From: UBA11612 sp964475755
GTDB taxonomy: Bacteria > Pseudomonadota > Alphaproteobacteria > Rhodospirillales > Rhodospirillaceae
Reading direction: 5' to 3'
DNA: 64,000 bases
Assembly (NCBI GenBank): GCA_964475755.1
Contig: CAYYXR010000001.1
Coordinates: 205,022-269,021 of the forward strand
Under the pieces are notes generated by a model that made no database searches, was not told the DNA's origin, and worked only from the letters and a program-made list of their open reading frames with translations. Made by a program: the position numbers and the translations under genes. Below are positions 52,274 to 60,965 of this stretch, in pieces (the first letter of the stretch is position 1; each line of letters opens with the position of its first letter).

Positions 52274-53103
52274 GCAGCGGCGCCTTGCTCTCGCTTCAGG
52301 ACTTCACCCGCCAGGTCGAGATAGGCCCGGGCACCTTTAGACTGAAAGTCATAAAGGAGAACCGGTTTACCATGGGACGGCGCTTCTGAGATACGCACGT
52401 TGCGGGGAATTGTGGTGGTGTAAACCTTGCCGCCAAAATACTCACGCACGTCACTTTCCACCATTTCCGACAGATTGTTGCGCTTATCAACCATAGTAAG
52501 CACAATCCCTTGAAGTTCTAGGGTCGGATTGAATGATTTTTTCACACGTTCGATTGTGCGCACCAACTGGCTTATGCCTTCGAGGGCCAGGAATTCGGCC
52601 TGCAAGGGCACCATGACTGCGTCCGCAGCAACAAGAGCGTTTAAGGTCAGCAAGCCCAATGAAGGCGGGCAGTCGATGAGAATAAAGTCCCACTCATCTC
52701 CTTGTTTTTCCAACGCTTTCTTCAGTCGTGCGTGACGATTCTCGACGTCAATAAGCTCAAGTTCAGCCCCCGCCAGATCAACGCCTGAAGGTATCGCGCT
52801 CAGGTCCGGAACGGCCGTATGCACAACAGCGTCATTAAGCTCCGCATCACCTAAGAGCAGGTGATAGGTGTTCACCTCACGATGCTTTTTATCAATACCA
52901 AGGCTCGTCGAAGCGTTCCCTTGGGGATCCAGGTCGATGATTAGAACTCGCTTGTGTATGGCGGCCATGGCCGTCGCCAGGTTGACGGCTGTGGTCGTCT
53001 TGCCGACTCCACCTTTCTGGTTGGAAATGGCTAGAACACGGGGGCGTTTGCCATTCGCCATTTCTTTAATGACAGCAGACTCAAGATCGACTTGATTTGA
53101 CAC
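52270..53103 (-). CDS. parA: Chromosome-partitioning ATPase ParA
   Basis: Walker-type ATPase that moves ParB-parS complexes. 277 aa with the deviant Walker A ISNQKGGVGKTTTAVNLATA, LIIDLDPQGNASTSLG and FILIDCPPSLGLLTLNALVAAD. GTG 53103 with GAGGT upstream overlaps the rsmG end by 23 bp; ATG 53061 (MANGKRPRV) is the shorter alternative. Part of the mnmG-rsmG-parA-parB operon. Confidence 0.96.
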   Translation of the reverse strand: MSNQVDLESAVIKEMANGKRPRVLAISNQKGGVGKTTTAVNLATAMAAIHKRVLIIDLDPQGNASTSLGIDKKHREVNTYHLLLGDAELNDAVVHTAVPDLSAIPSGVDLAGAELELIDVENRHARLKKALEKQGDEWDFILIDCPPSLGLLTLNALVAADAVMVPLQAEFLALEGISQLVRTIERVKKSFNPTLELQGIVLTMVDKRNNLSEMVESDVREYFGGKVYTTTIPRNVRISEAPSHGKPVLLYDFQSKGARAYLDLAGEVLKREQGAAA

Positions 53104-53719
53104 GACGCACCTCACGCATACACACCACGGTGGAATCAGGGTCCGTACGGCTTGGCCGTCTGGATACCTCAGTTTCCCATATATTGTGTGCTTCGGTCAA
53201 TTCCACCTCTACATTTCGTCCCTTTAGAAATACGCACAGAACATCCGAAGTGAGAAAGGGCTCTGCTAAGCCCAACAAATCATTGATGGAAGCGACTGCG
53301 CGCGCGGTTATTGTGGATACCGGGAAAGGCGATATTTCCTCCATTCGCACAGTGTGGATTTTGACATTTGCTCCGGAAAGTCGGGCCGCTTCCCTCAGGA
53401 ATGCTGACTTTCTATGATCCGACTCGACCAAGTGAACATTTTCGCAGCCTAGCAGGGCAAGTACCATTCCTGGAAATCCAGCCCCCGTGCCAATGTCGAT
53501 AAGGCTCTGTGAATTAGGTGAAATAAGGGGATAAATCTGTGCTGAGTCTAGAAAATGCCTATGCCAAATATCCTGCTCGGTCGAGCCGCCGATGAGGTTA
53601 ATCTTCTTGTTCCAGGTTAGGAGGGTATCAGCATAAATCTTAAACTGGTCCAGTGTTTCACGTGAAACACCAGTGTCTCGCTGAAATTCGCTGTAACCGT
53701 ATTGGATGGGTTGTTTCAC
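53081..53719 (-). CDS. rsmG: 16S rRNA (guanine-527-N7)-methyltransferase
   Basis: Methylates G527 of 16S rRNA (formerly gidB). 212 aa with FQRDTGVSRETLDQFKIYADTLLTWNKKINL, the SAM motif LIDIGTGAGFPGMVLAL and ITARAVASINDLLGLAEPFL. The start codon GTG 53719 lies exactly at the centre of a parS palindrome. A second parS encodes the residues VSRET at positions 18-22. Confidence 0.96.
   Translation of the reverse strand: MKQPIQYGYSEFQRDTGVSRETLDQFKIYADTLLTWNKKINLIGGSTEQDIWHRHFLDSAQIYPLISPNSQSLIDIGTGAGFPGMVLALLGCENVHLVESDHRKSAFLREAARLSGANVKIHTVRMEEISPFPVSTITARAVASINDLLGLAEPFLTSDVLCVFLKGRNVEVELTEAHNIWETEVSRRPSRTDPDSTVVCMREVRRVKSSRS
53654..53669. promoter_or_regulatory. parS centromere site 1, inside rsmG
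   Basis: TGTTTCACGTGAAACA, the 16-bp consensus parS palindrome with no mismatch. It lies within the rsmG coding region, where it encodes VSRET. Confidence 0.95.
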
Positions 53720-53727
53720 GTGAAACA
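53712..53727. promoter_or_regulatory. parS centromere site 2, over the rsmG start codon
   Basis: A second perfect TGTTTCACGTGAAACA, 58 bp from site 1, spanning the gap between mnmG and rsmG. The rsmG GTG start (53719-53717) begins at the palindrome centre. Confidence 0.95.
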
Positions 53728-53733
53728 GTGGAC

Positions 53734-55632
53734 TTAGCTGGCCTCGGCGACAGCATCTGCGGCGCCCTTGGATCTGCGGGTGTATCGCAAAAGCGCGGTC
53801 AGCGCCGCTGGTGTAACCCCTGGAATCCGCGCGGCAGCCCCTAAGGTTCCCGGCTTCGAAGTCTTGAGCTTCTGACGCGCCTCCACTGAGAGCCCACCTA
53901 TCAAATCGTAATCAAGATCATGGGGAAGACGTAGGGCTTCATCCTTGCGGAATGCGCGAATATCAGCGGCTTGTCGACTTACGTATCCGGCATATTTGCC
54001 TTCGATTTCCATTTGCTCCAGAACATCGGGGCGGAGACTAGGAAAGCCCGGGATCAATCCCGATAGCCTTACAATATCCATTCCTGGAAGAGCCAAAATG
54101 TCCAGGGGCGTACGCCTTACACCATCTTGATTGACCTGAATTCCGTAGTCCGCCCATTCCTTTGGCGTAAGGCTTATCGAATTGAAATAATCGCGCGCCT
54201 CTCTCAGTGCGGCCTTTTTCTCCGCGAAGACCTTTGACCTATGGGAGCTGACGCAGCCTGCGGCATCACCTTTGTCCGTGAGGCGTTGATCGGCATTATC
54301 CGCCCTTAGAAGCAGTCGATATTCGGCCCGCGACGTAAACATGCGGTATGGTTCGATCGTCCCCAAGGTGGTCAGGTCGTCAACCATGACACCCATATAT
54401 CCCTCTGCCCGATCAATGGTCATTGGCTCCTGGCCACAAACCTGCCGCGCAGCGTTGACGCCGGCCAGAAGCCCCTGCGCCCCGGCCTCTTCATAGCCAG
54501 TCGTTCCGTTAATTTGGCCGGCAAAATACAGACCGAAAACTTTCCGCGTCTGCAAAGATGGATACAGCTCCCGCGGATCCACAAAGTCATACTCAATGGC
54601 ATAACCGGCCTGGAGCATCTCAGCGCGTTCAAGGCCAGCAATGGTCTTGAGCATGTCCAGCTGTACATCCTCGGGCAGTGACGTCGAAATGCCATTCGGA
54701 TAGACCGTGTGATCATCCAGCCCTTCAGGCTCCAGGAATATCTGGTGGCGCTCCCGCTCTGAAAATCTAACCACTTTGTCTTCGATGGACGGACAGTAGC
54801 GTGGACCAACGCTTTGAATTTGCCCGTTATACATGGGCGCGCGGCTCTTATTGGCCAGGATGATTTTATGTGTTTCCGGGCTTGTATAGGTCACCCCGCA
54901 TTGAATCTGCGGCGTCGTAATCTTGTCCGTCAGAAATGAAAACGGAAGCGGCGGATCATCGCCGGGCTGCATCTCCAGACTCGCCCAATCAATGGTTCGC
55001 CCATCGAGTCTTGGCGGGGTTCCTGTCTTCAGGCGACCTAATGAAAACCCTAATGATTTCAGTGTATTAGATAACCCAAGTGCAGGGGCGTCGCCGACAC
55101 GCCCAGCAGGAATTCTTTCTTCGCCCCGATGGATCAGGCCATTGAGGAAGGTACCGGTCGTCAGCACCACCGCCGCAGCACCGATGTGCTCGCCGCTTGA
55201 AAGAAAAACGCCTGTAATATGTTGTTTTTCTTCACTAAATGATAAGTTTTCTATCCCGCCTTCTAGGATATCCAGGTTGTCCTGTTCCTGGAGCAGATCC
55301 TGAATTGCTGCCTTATAGAGTTTGCGATCCGCCTGCGCTCTCGGCCCACGAACTGCCGGACCCTTCGACCGGTTGAGCAGGCGGAACTGGATACCGCCTC
55401 GATCGATGGCGCGGCCCATGAGCCCGTCCAGCGCATCAATCTCCCTCACAAGATGACCCTTGGCCAATCCGCCTATCGCGGGATTGCAAGACATCTGTCC
55501 GATGGTTTCGATTTTGTGCGTCACCAAGAGTGTACGCGCGCCAACCCGCGCCGACGCGGCCGCAGCTTCACAGCCGGCGTGCCCACCGCCGACAACGATC
55601 ACATTATAAGTATTGCTCTTGGAACGTGACAC
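53734..55632 (-). CDS. mnmG: tRNA uridine 5-carboxymethylaminomethyl modification enzyme MnmG
   Basis: FAD enzyme that works with MnmE on U34 of tRNA (formerly gidA). FAD motif VIVVGGGHAGCEAAAASARV, then MSCNPAIGGLAKGHLVREIDALDG and CGVTYTSPETHKIILANK; the C-terminal helical domain holds GLSVEARQKL. GTG 55632 with GGGAG upstream is preferred (632 aa). GTG 55656 falls about where the predicted promoter would begin transcription. First gene of the mnmG-rsmG-parA-parB operon. Confidence 0.96.
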   Translation of the reverse strand: MSRSKSNTYNVIVVGGGHAGCEAAAASARVGARTLLVTHKIETIGQMSCNPAIGGLAKGHLVREIDALDGLMGRAIDRGGIQFRLLNRSKGPAVRGPRAQADRKLYKAAIQDLLQEQDNLDILEGGIENLSFSEEKQHITGVFLSSGEHIGAAAVVLTTGTFLNGLIHRGEERIPAGRVGDAPALGLSNTLKSLGFSLGRLKTGTPPRLDGRTIDWASLEMQPGDDPPLPFSFLTDKITTPQIQCGVTYTSPETHKIILANKSRAPMYNGQIQSVGPRYCPSIEDKVVRFSERERHQIFLEPEGLDDHTVYPNGISTSLPEDVQLDMLKTIAGLERAEMLQAGYAIEYDFVDPRELYPSLQTRKVFGLYFAGQINGTTGYEEAGAQGLLAGVNAARQVCGQEPMTIDRAEGYMGVMVDDLTTLGTIEPYRMFTSRAEYRLLLRADNADQRLTDKGDAAGCVSSHRSKVFAEKKAALREARDYFNSISLTPKEWADYGIQVNQDGVRRTPLDILALPGMDIVRLSGLIPGFPSLRPDVLEQMEIEGKYAGYVSRQAADIRAFRKDEALRLPHDLDYDLIGGLSVEARQKLKTSKPGTLGAAARIPGVTPAALTALLRYTRRSKGAADAVAEAS

Positions 55633-55640
55633 TCGGGTAC

Positions 55641-55697
55641 TCCCGATTGGTTTCACGGCGCCCTTATATCGCGGTAGGCGCCCCGAACCAATCGGGA
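55641..55697. repeat. 12-bp inverted repeat enclosing the mnmG promoter
   Basis: TCCCGATTGGTT (55641-55652) and AACCAATCGGGA (55686-55697) are perfect inverted copies. Inside them lies a second pair, GGCGCC (55657-55662 and 55677-55682). On the minus strand the first arm overlaps the -35 and the second overlaps the GGGAG ribosome binding site of mnmG. Confidence 0.9.
55663..55691 (-). promoter_or_regulatory. Candidate sigma-70 promoter for the mnmG-rsmG-parAB operon
   Basis: On the minus strand TTGGTT (55691-55686), a 17-bp spacer, and TATAAG (55668-55663). The start of transcription would be near 55656, giving a short leader to GTG 55632. Confidence 0.55.
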
Positions 55698-55703
55698 TTT
55701 AAG

Positions 55704-56891
55704 TCACGCGGAAGCCGGCTGCCCTTTTGTCCGCACCGCCAGCGGCAGCAATGCAAACGCAAGTATCACCTGCACTGCCACCGCAAGCGCGAGAGACAAA
55801 GCCCCAAGCGGCAGGAACGGTGCGACCAACGGTGTTCCCACGGACCCAATACCCGCCGATAGAAACACCATGAGCGCGCTCGCACTTCCGCTATGTTGCG
55901 GCATGATATCCATCACGCGCGCAAAACCGGCTCCACCGCGCAGCCCCAGCCCCAGATTCATCGGCATCATGCTGACCGCTATGACGGTCGGTGTCAGCTC
56001 AGCCGCAAATAAGCACACGGCGACAAACGATATTCCGCCGATTACCTGAAGAGCAGATCCGAGAACGATGGTGGCGTCAGCGCCGATCCGACTGATGACC
56101 GAACTCGCCGTGTTGGCGGATAAAATGAAGCACGAGACCAAAACAATCTGCATGATCGCGAAGTCGTCAACCGTTCCTCCTGTGTGCTCGGTAATCACGT
56201 ACGGCGCCGACATCACAAATGTGATCAAGGCACCCATCGCAAACGAATGACTCAAGGTATAGCCAAGGTATCGTTTCGATTTCATAAGTGCGCCGTATCC
56301 GGCCAACGGGTGCCCAAGCGGGCGGTGATGTTCTGCGCGTTTCGGCGGCGGCATAAACGAAAACATCGCGACCGTTAGGGCCGCCATCACCGCGACAACC
56401 ACAAACAAGGCTTCCCACCCGACGTATTTCAACATCCATGCGCCGACCACCGGTGCAAACGCGGGCACTAAAGATTGAATGGAACCCACCACGCCCATTA
56501 AGCGCACGACAGCCATGCCGCCGGCGAGTTCTCTCAATATCGGCGGCCCAAGTGCCATGCCAGCAGCAGAGGCAAATCCCTGCAATGCGCGCAGGACAAT
56601 AAGTTGCCACATAGTTGTCGCCAGCGCGCACAATAGAGAGCTCACCGCAAAACCCGAGAGAGCCGCGAATAAAATTTTCCGCCGGTCCATACGATCGCCG
56701 AGCGCGCCGAATACCAACTGCCCCAAGGCAAACGTCGCCAAGAAAGAACCGAGCGAGTACTGCGCTTCTGCTGGCGTTCCGTTCAGCGCCTCCGGCAAGT
56801 CGGGAATGGCAGGCAGATACAAATCAATCGCCAGCATGGCCGAGATCGCGGCCATGACAATAGGCAGGGCAGAAATATAAACGTTTCGCAT
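55704..56891 (-). CDS. Bcr/CflA-type MFS multidrug transporter
   Basis: Drug:proton antiporter of the major facilitator superfamily, about 395 aa with 12 predicted membrane helices. Signature parts are AIDLYLPAIPDLPEAL in the first helix region, FALGQLVFGALGDRMDRRKI (MFS motif A) and FAPVVGAWMLKYVGWEALF. ATG 56891 follows GGAGAG; the longer frame to 56957 runs back through the hairpin. Upstream lie a terminator, a leader-peptide frame and a palindrome, suggesting controlled expression. Confidence 0.9.
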   Translation of the reverse strand: MRNVYISALPIVMAAISAMLAIDLYLPAIPDLPEALNGTPAEAQYSLGSFLATFALGQLVFGALGDRMDRRKILFAALSGFAVSSLLCALATTMWQLIVLRALQGFASAAGMALGPPILRELAGGMAVVRLMGVVGSIQSLVPAFAPVVGAWMLKYVGWEALFVVVAVMAALTVAMFSFMPPPKRAEHHRPLGHPLAGYGALMKSKRYLGYTLSHSFAMGALITFVMSAPYVITEHTGGTVDDFAIMQIVLVSCFILSANTASSVISRIGADATIVLGSALQVIGGISFVAVCLFAAELTPTVIAVSMMPMNLGLGLRGGAGFARVMDIMPQHSGSASALMVFLSAGIGSVGTPLVAPFLPLGALSLALAVAVQVILAFALLPLAVRTKGQPASA

Positions 56892-56928
56892 ATCAACTCT
56901 CCGGACCAGCCGCCGGCGAGCCGGACAT

Positions 56929-56952
56929 AAAAAAGCCCGGCAAAGCCGGGCT
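56929..56952 (-). terminator. Terminator hairpin in the leader of the MFS gene
   Basis: On the minus strand AGCCCGGC (56952-56945) and GCCGGGCT (56941-56934) pair perfectly around a TTT loop and run into a T tract. It ends about 37 bp before the MFS start codon. The 5' arm can also pair with CCGGGC (57017-57012) inside the leader frame. Confidence 0.85.
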
Positions 56953-56984
56953 GTCATAAGTCTCTTAGTTCAAAGACAACCGCT

Positions 56985-57077
56985 TCACCATGAGTCCTTC
57001 ACACGCGCCATGCCCGGTACGGACCAACCGTACAGGCGCAGCATCGCGACAAGGGTTATGTGTTTAAAATTAATCAT
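56985..57077 (-). CDS. Candidate 30-codon leader peptide upstream of the MFS gene
   Basis: ATG 57077 with AGAGGAAG upstream (57095-57088) opens a 30-codon frame beginning MINFKHITLV and ending RVKDSW, stop TGA at 56985. It contains a hairpin GTACGG/CCGTAC (57033-57028 and 57022-57017). The frame stops 32 bp before the terminator, the usual geometry of a translated attenuator. No family match is recognised. It could be a chance frame. Confidence 0.5.
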   Translation of the reverse strand: MINFKHITLVAMLRLYGWSVPGMARVKDSW

Positions 57078-57106
57078 GGTCAGAACGCTTCCTCTGTTTA
57101 GAGCGC

Positions 57107-57120
57107 GGTTGATATCAACC
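57107..57120. promoter_or_regulatory. 14-bp perfect palindrome upstream of the leader frame
   Basis: GGTTGATATCAACC, a perfect palindrome 30 bp before the leader peptide start. It has the size and symmetry of a TetR- or MarR-type operator. No regulator gene lies next to it. Confidence 0.45.
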
Positions 57121-57212
57121 AGCATGCCAAGACGCAATCGCTAAGGTTGTTCGCGCCCAAAGATTCATCACGGCGTAACCGATAAGCCACACTCAAATCG
57201 CAGCCGTGCCGA

Positions 57213-58532
57213 TTATTTACCGATACAGAACTCGCGAAAGACAACATCGAGGATTTCCTCGACGTCAACACGCCCCGTAATGCACCCCAAGGCCCGCCCA
57301 GCCAACCGCAAGTCCTCCGCGGCAAGCTCAGGCAGCTCAGCTGTGAGAGATCTTTGCAGAGCGTCCGAGCATTCCTGCAGCGCACGGCGATGGCGGACGC
57401 GGGTCAGGGGGACGCTGCAGCCGGTATCGGACATTGCTTCAACGCGCTGTTCCAATTGTGCCAAAAGCGCATCCATGCCTGCGCCCGTTTTCGCAGAAAT
57501 TCGTATTTCTGTGTCAGGCGGCTCAGGCGCTTGAAGTAAATCGGATTTATTAATCACACTGATGGTGTTCGCATCGATCATCGCCAACGTCGCCTCATCC
57601 CGAGCGGGGTAGGCCGCACCATCGAACACCGCGATTTTCAAGTCCGCCTGTTCTGCGCGCCGACGAGCTCTTTTTATGCCTTCATCTTCTATGGCATCGC
57701 CCGCCTCCCGAAGACCCGCCGTATCTGCGATCAGAACGGCGTAGCCACCAAGATCGAGATGCACATCGATCACGTCACGGGTGGTCCCGGGCATGTCCGA
57801 CACAATGGCCGCGTCGCGCTTAACTAATACATTGAGCAAGCTTGATTTTCCTGCGTTCGGGGGACCAATGATCGCCACCGAAATGCCGCCCCTAATCCGC
57901 TCGCCGCGCCCATTGTCGTTGAGGTGAGCCTCAATCTCTTTTTGCAAATCTGCAATCTCTTCCCAGACATTGTCGGCGACTTCGGGCGGCAAATCTTCGT
58001 CGGGAAAATCAATAACCGCTTCCAAGTGGGCGAGCGCCTGAACAAGCCGCAACCGCCAATCGTCGTAGAGCTCTTTGAGTGCGCCCCCCATCTGACGCAG
58101 GGCCTGGGTCTGCTGGGCGCGGGTCTCCGCGTCGATGAGATCGGCCAGTGCCTCGGCTTGGGTCAAATCCATCTTGTCGTGCTCAAACGCCCGGCGGGAA
58201 AACTCTCCCGGCTCGGCCGGCCTGAGACCGGCGATGCCGTTGAGCGCGCCCAAAATGCTATCGATTACCGCGCGTCCGCCGTGCACATGAAGCTCAGCAA
58301 CGTCCTCGCCGGTGAAACTGTTCGGGCCCGGAAACCAGATAAGCAGCCCGTCATCCAGCCGTGCACCAGAGGCGGGGTCTTGAAAAACAGCGCGCATTGC
58401 TTTTCGCGGGGGCGGCAACGCGCAACCAAGAGCTGAAAGCGCATCCCCAGCCGCGCCGCCTGACAAACGAATGACAGCTATACCCGCCCGACCAGGCGCG
58501 GACGCCAGCGCAAAGACCGTATCTTCGGTCAT
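57213..58532 (-). CDS. mnmE: tRNA modification GTPase MnmE
   Basis: GTPase partner of MnmG for U34 modification. 439 aa. N-terminal tetrahydrofolate-binding domain (TVFALASAPGRAGIAVIRLSG), G domain with IIGPPNAGKSSLLNVLV, DMPGTTRDVID and NKSD, and the C-terminal signature FCIGK with its conserved Cys. It follows the DUF6489 gene on the same strand with a 2-bp gap. Confidence 0.97.
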   Translation of the reverse strand: MTEDTVFALASAPGRAGIAVIRLSGGAAGDALSALGCALPPPRKAMRAVFQDPASGARLDDGLLIWFPGPNSFTGEDVAELHVHGGRAVIDSILGALNGIAGLRPAEPGEFSRRAFEHDKMDLTQAEALADLIDAETRAQQTQALRQMGGALKELYDDWRLRLVQALAHLEAVIDFPDEDLPPEVADNVWEEIADLQKEIEAHLNDNGRGERIRGGISVAIIGPPNAGKSSLLNVLVKRDAAIVSDMPGTTRDVIDVHLDLGGYAVLIADTAGLREAGDAIEDEGIKRARRRAEQADLKIAVFDGAAYPARDEATLAMIDANTISVINKSDLLQAPEPPDTEIRISAKTGAGMDALLAQLEQRVEAMSDTGCSVPLTRVRHRRALQECSDALQRSLTAELPELAAEDLRLAGRALGCITGRVDVEEILDVVFREFCIGK

Positions 58533-58534
58533 CT

Positions 58535-58777
58535 CTATTTGTTGTCTTTATTGCCCGTGAACTGAGACCAGAACGCTTTTTGCATATCCGCCAACCCCTC
58601 TGACTGAAGCGGAAAGAGCGTCTTGAGCATGGTTTCAGGGTCCATCGCTGCGGTTGCCTTTTGCATCCGCGTCTTCATCTCTTCCATCATGGCGTCTTGA
58701 ATTGGTGCCACATCTGGCAAACCCATAAAGGCGCGCGCTTCTTCCGGTGTGCAATACACGTTGATCGTAATTTTCAT
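58535..58777 (-). CDS. DUF6489 small protein
   Basis: 80 aa with MKITINVYCTPEEARAFMGLPDVAPIQ at the start and an amphipathic remainder (DPETMLKTLFPLQSEGLADMQKAFWSQF). ATG 58777 follows GGAG. This family is typically found just upstream of mnmE in alphaproteobacteria. Function unknown. Confidence 0.88.
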   Translation of the reverse strand: MKITINVYCTPEEARAFMGLPDVAPIQDAMMEEMKTRMQKATAAMDPETMLKTLFPLQSEGLADMQKAFWSQFTGNKDNK

Positions 58778-58919
58778 TGTGCGCTCCAAATGTTAGGCAT
58801 CGACGTCACGGCGCCAAAGCAAGGAATTATTATATCTCTGATCGCCGCCATAAGGTTAGGCTTCCCCAACACACCTGTCCACGGGACGGGATGAATGGAC
58901 AAGGCATTTGACGACCACA

Positions 58920-60962
58920 ATGGAAAGTTCCGGGCGCAATCGATTGGGTGAGGAAACAAGCCCCTATCTTCTGCAGCACAAGGATAATCCGGTGCACTGG
59001 TGGCCCTGGAGTGAAGAAGCCTTTGCCGAGTCCCGCAAGCTCAACAAGCCGATCTTACTTTCCGTTGGGTATTCCGCCTGCCATTGGTGCCATGTCATGG
59101 CCCACGAGTCCTTTGAGGACGCTGAAGTCGCCGCCCTGATGAATGAGCTGTTCATCAACGTCAAAGTCGACCGAGAAGAGCGTCCCGACGTGGACACCAT
59201 ATACCAAAAGGCCCTTGCCCTGACCGGCCAACACGGTGGATGGCCGTTGACGATGTTTCTCAATCCCGATGGGCGTCCGTTTTGGGGCGGCACCTACTTT
59301 CCAAAAGGCGCTGCCTATGGCCGGCCAGAATTTGCCGAGGTGCTCTCGCAAATTAGCCGAATTTGGTTGGAGAAAGCGGATGACGTTGCCGAACAATCAG
59401 AGGCGCTTCACCGAGCTATAGGCGACCACACAGCCGAACGGCTGAAAGATGGTTTGTCCATGTCGCTGCTCGACGATGCGGCGGGGCGATTGCTTGATTA
59501 CTTGGACCCGATTGCCGGCGGCATGAACGGCGCGCCGAAGTTTCCGATGCCGTTTGCATTTGAGTTCTTATGGCGCGCGTATATGCGCACCAAAGACGAA
59601 AAGTTTCGAAACGCGGTAATCGTAACTCTCACGCAGATATGCCAAGGCGGCATCTACGATCATCTTGGCGGCGGCTTTGCTCGTTACTCCACGGATCGCG
59701 AATGGCTCGCACCACACTTCGAAAAAATGCTTTACGACAATGCCCAGCTCATCAACCTGCTTACGTTGGTCTGGCAGCATGAAAAAAGTGCGCTGTTCGA
59801 GGAGCGTATTGCAGAAACGATCGATTGGCTTCAGCGTGAAATGATTGGTGAAAACGGTGCGTTTACCGCCGCGTTCGACGCGGACTCTGAAGGTGAGGAA
59901 GGTAAGTTCTACGTTTGGGATGCCGGTGAAATAGATCGGATTCTTGCGGTAGATGCCGATTTTTTTAAGGCCGTCTATGATGTCACCGAAGACGGAAACT
60001 GGGAAGAAAAGACGATCCTAAATCGTTCGGCACACGCATACGATACGCTCACGGAGCATGACTTAATCCGATTGCGTGAATGCCGTAAGAAATTGTTCGA
60101 CGCGCGCGCGAAGCGCACTCCGCCTGGACGCGATAACAAAATCCTTGCTGACTGGAATGGACTCACGGTTGCAGCTCTTGCCAATGCCGCCATGGCTTTT
60201 CAGCGCGACGACTGGCTGGATCTTGCACAAACTGTCTTTAACGCCATCAACGAGACCATGACGTGGACAGACGAAGACGGCCGTAAAAGACTTGGTCACT
60301 CCTTCTGCCAGGGCCGGCTTCAAAAGACGGCGATGATCGACGACTATGCCAATATGGCGAATGCCGCTATCGCTTTGTTTTCAGCAACAGGACAGCGCGT
60401 ATATATCGCCAACGCTGAAAACTGGGTAAGCATTGCCAATGACTTCTATTGGGACAGTGAAGACGGCGGCTATTTTTTTACGTCTAGCGATGCAGAGGAC
60501 CTTATCGTTCGAACGAAAAGCGCGAACGATAACGCCGTACCGTCCGGAAACGGATGTATGGTTTTTGCATTGGCACGATTGTTTTACCTCACCGGACGAA
60601 TGGATTATCGAGCACGCGCCATAAATGCTTTACAGGCATTGGAAGTAGATGCCGTCAAAAGTTTCCCTCACGGCGCAACCTTGCTGAACGCGTTTGAACT
60701 TCTGGAACAAGCTGTGCAAGTTGTTGTCGTTGGTCAGCGTTCAAAGTCCGACACGCAATTTTTAATCAACGAAGTTTCCAAAACATCGATACCGAATTTA
60801 GTATTCGAAACCGTAGATCAGAGCGATCATTTGCCCGACGTCCACCCGGCAAAAGGCAAAAAGGCCCCCAATGGAAACGCGACGGTATACGTATGTCACG
60901 GGCCAACTTGTTCACCACCGCAAACTACCTTGGATGGTTTGCGCCAGACTTTGACTGATTAA
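58920..60962 (+). CDS. Thioredoxin-domain protein of the YyaL/SPATA20 family (DUF255)
   Basis: 680 aa, cytoplasmic. The N-terminal thioredoxin-like domain has GEETSPYLLQHKDNPVHWWPW, the CHWCH motif in YSACHWCHVMAHESFED and DREERPDVDTIYQ. A long (alpha/alpha)6-barrel-like region resembling N-acylglucosamine epimerases or cellobiose epimerases follows (HLGGGFARYSTDREWLAPHFEKMLYDNAQL). Activity unknown in bacteria. ATG 58920 is chosen; TTG 58908 is also in frame. Confidence 0.92.
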   Translation: MESSGRNRLGEETSPYLLQHKDNPVHWWPWSEEAFAESRKLNKPILLSVGYSACHWCHVMAHESFEDAEVAALMNELFINVKVDREERPDVDTIYQKALALTGQHGGWPLTMFLNPDGRPFWGGTYFPKGAAYGRPEFAEVLSQISRIWLEKADDVAEQSEALHRAIGDHTAERLKDGLSMSLLDDAAGRLLDYLDPIAGGMNGAPKFPMPFAFEFLWRAYMRTKDEKFRNAVIVTLTQICQGGIYDHLGGGFARYSTDREWLAPHFEKMLYDNAQLINLLTLVWQHEKSALFEERIAETIDWLQREMIGENGAFTAAFDADSEGEEGKFYVWDAGEIDRILAVDADFFKAVYDVTEDGNWEEKTILNRSAHAYDTLTEHDLIRLRECRKKLFDARAKRTPPGRDNKILADWNGLTVAALANAAMAFQRDDWLDLAQTVFNAINETMTWTDEDGRKRLGHSFCQGRLQKTAMIDDYANMANAAIALFSATGQRVYIANAENWVSIANDFYWDSEDGGYFFTSSDAEDLIVRTKSANDNAVPSGNGCMVFALARLFYLTGRMDYRARAINALQALEVDAVKSFPHGATLLNAFELLEQAVQVVVVGQRSKSDTQFLINEVSKTSIPNLVFETVDQSDHLPDVHPAKGKKAPNGNATVYVCHGPTCSPPQTTLDGLRQTLTD

Positions 60963-60965
60963 TCC

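Noticed and set aside
55649..55657. Half of a parS site (GTTTCACG) near the mnmG start
   Set aside because: Only one half of the palindrome; explained by the local inverted repeat.
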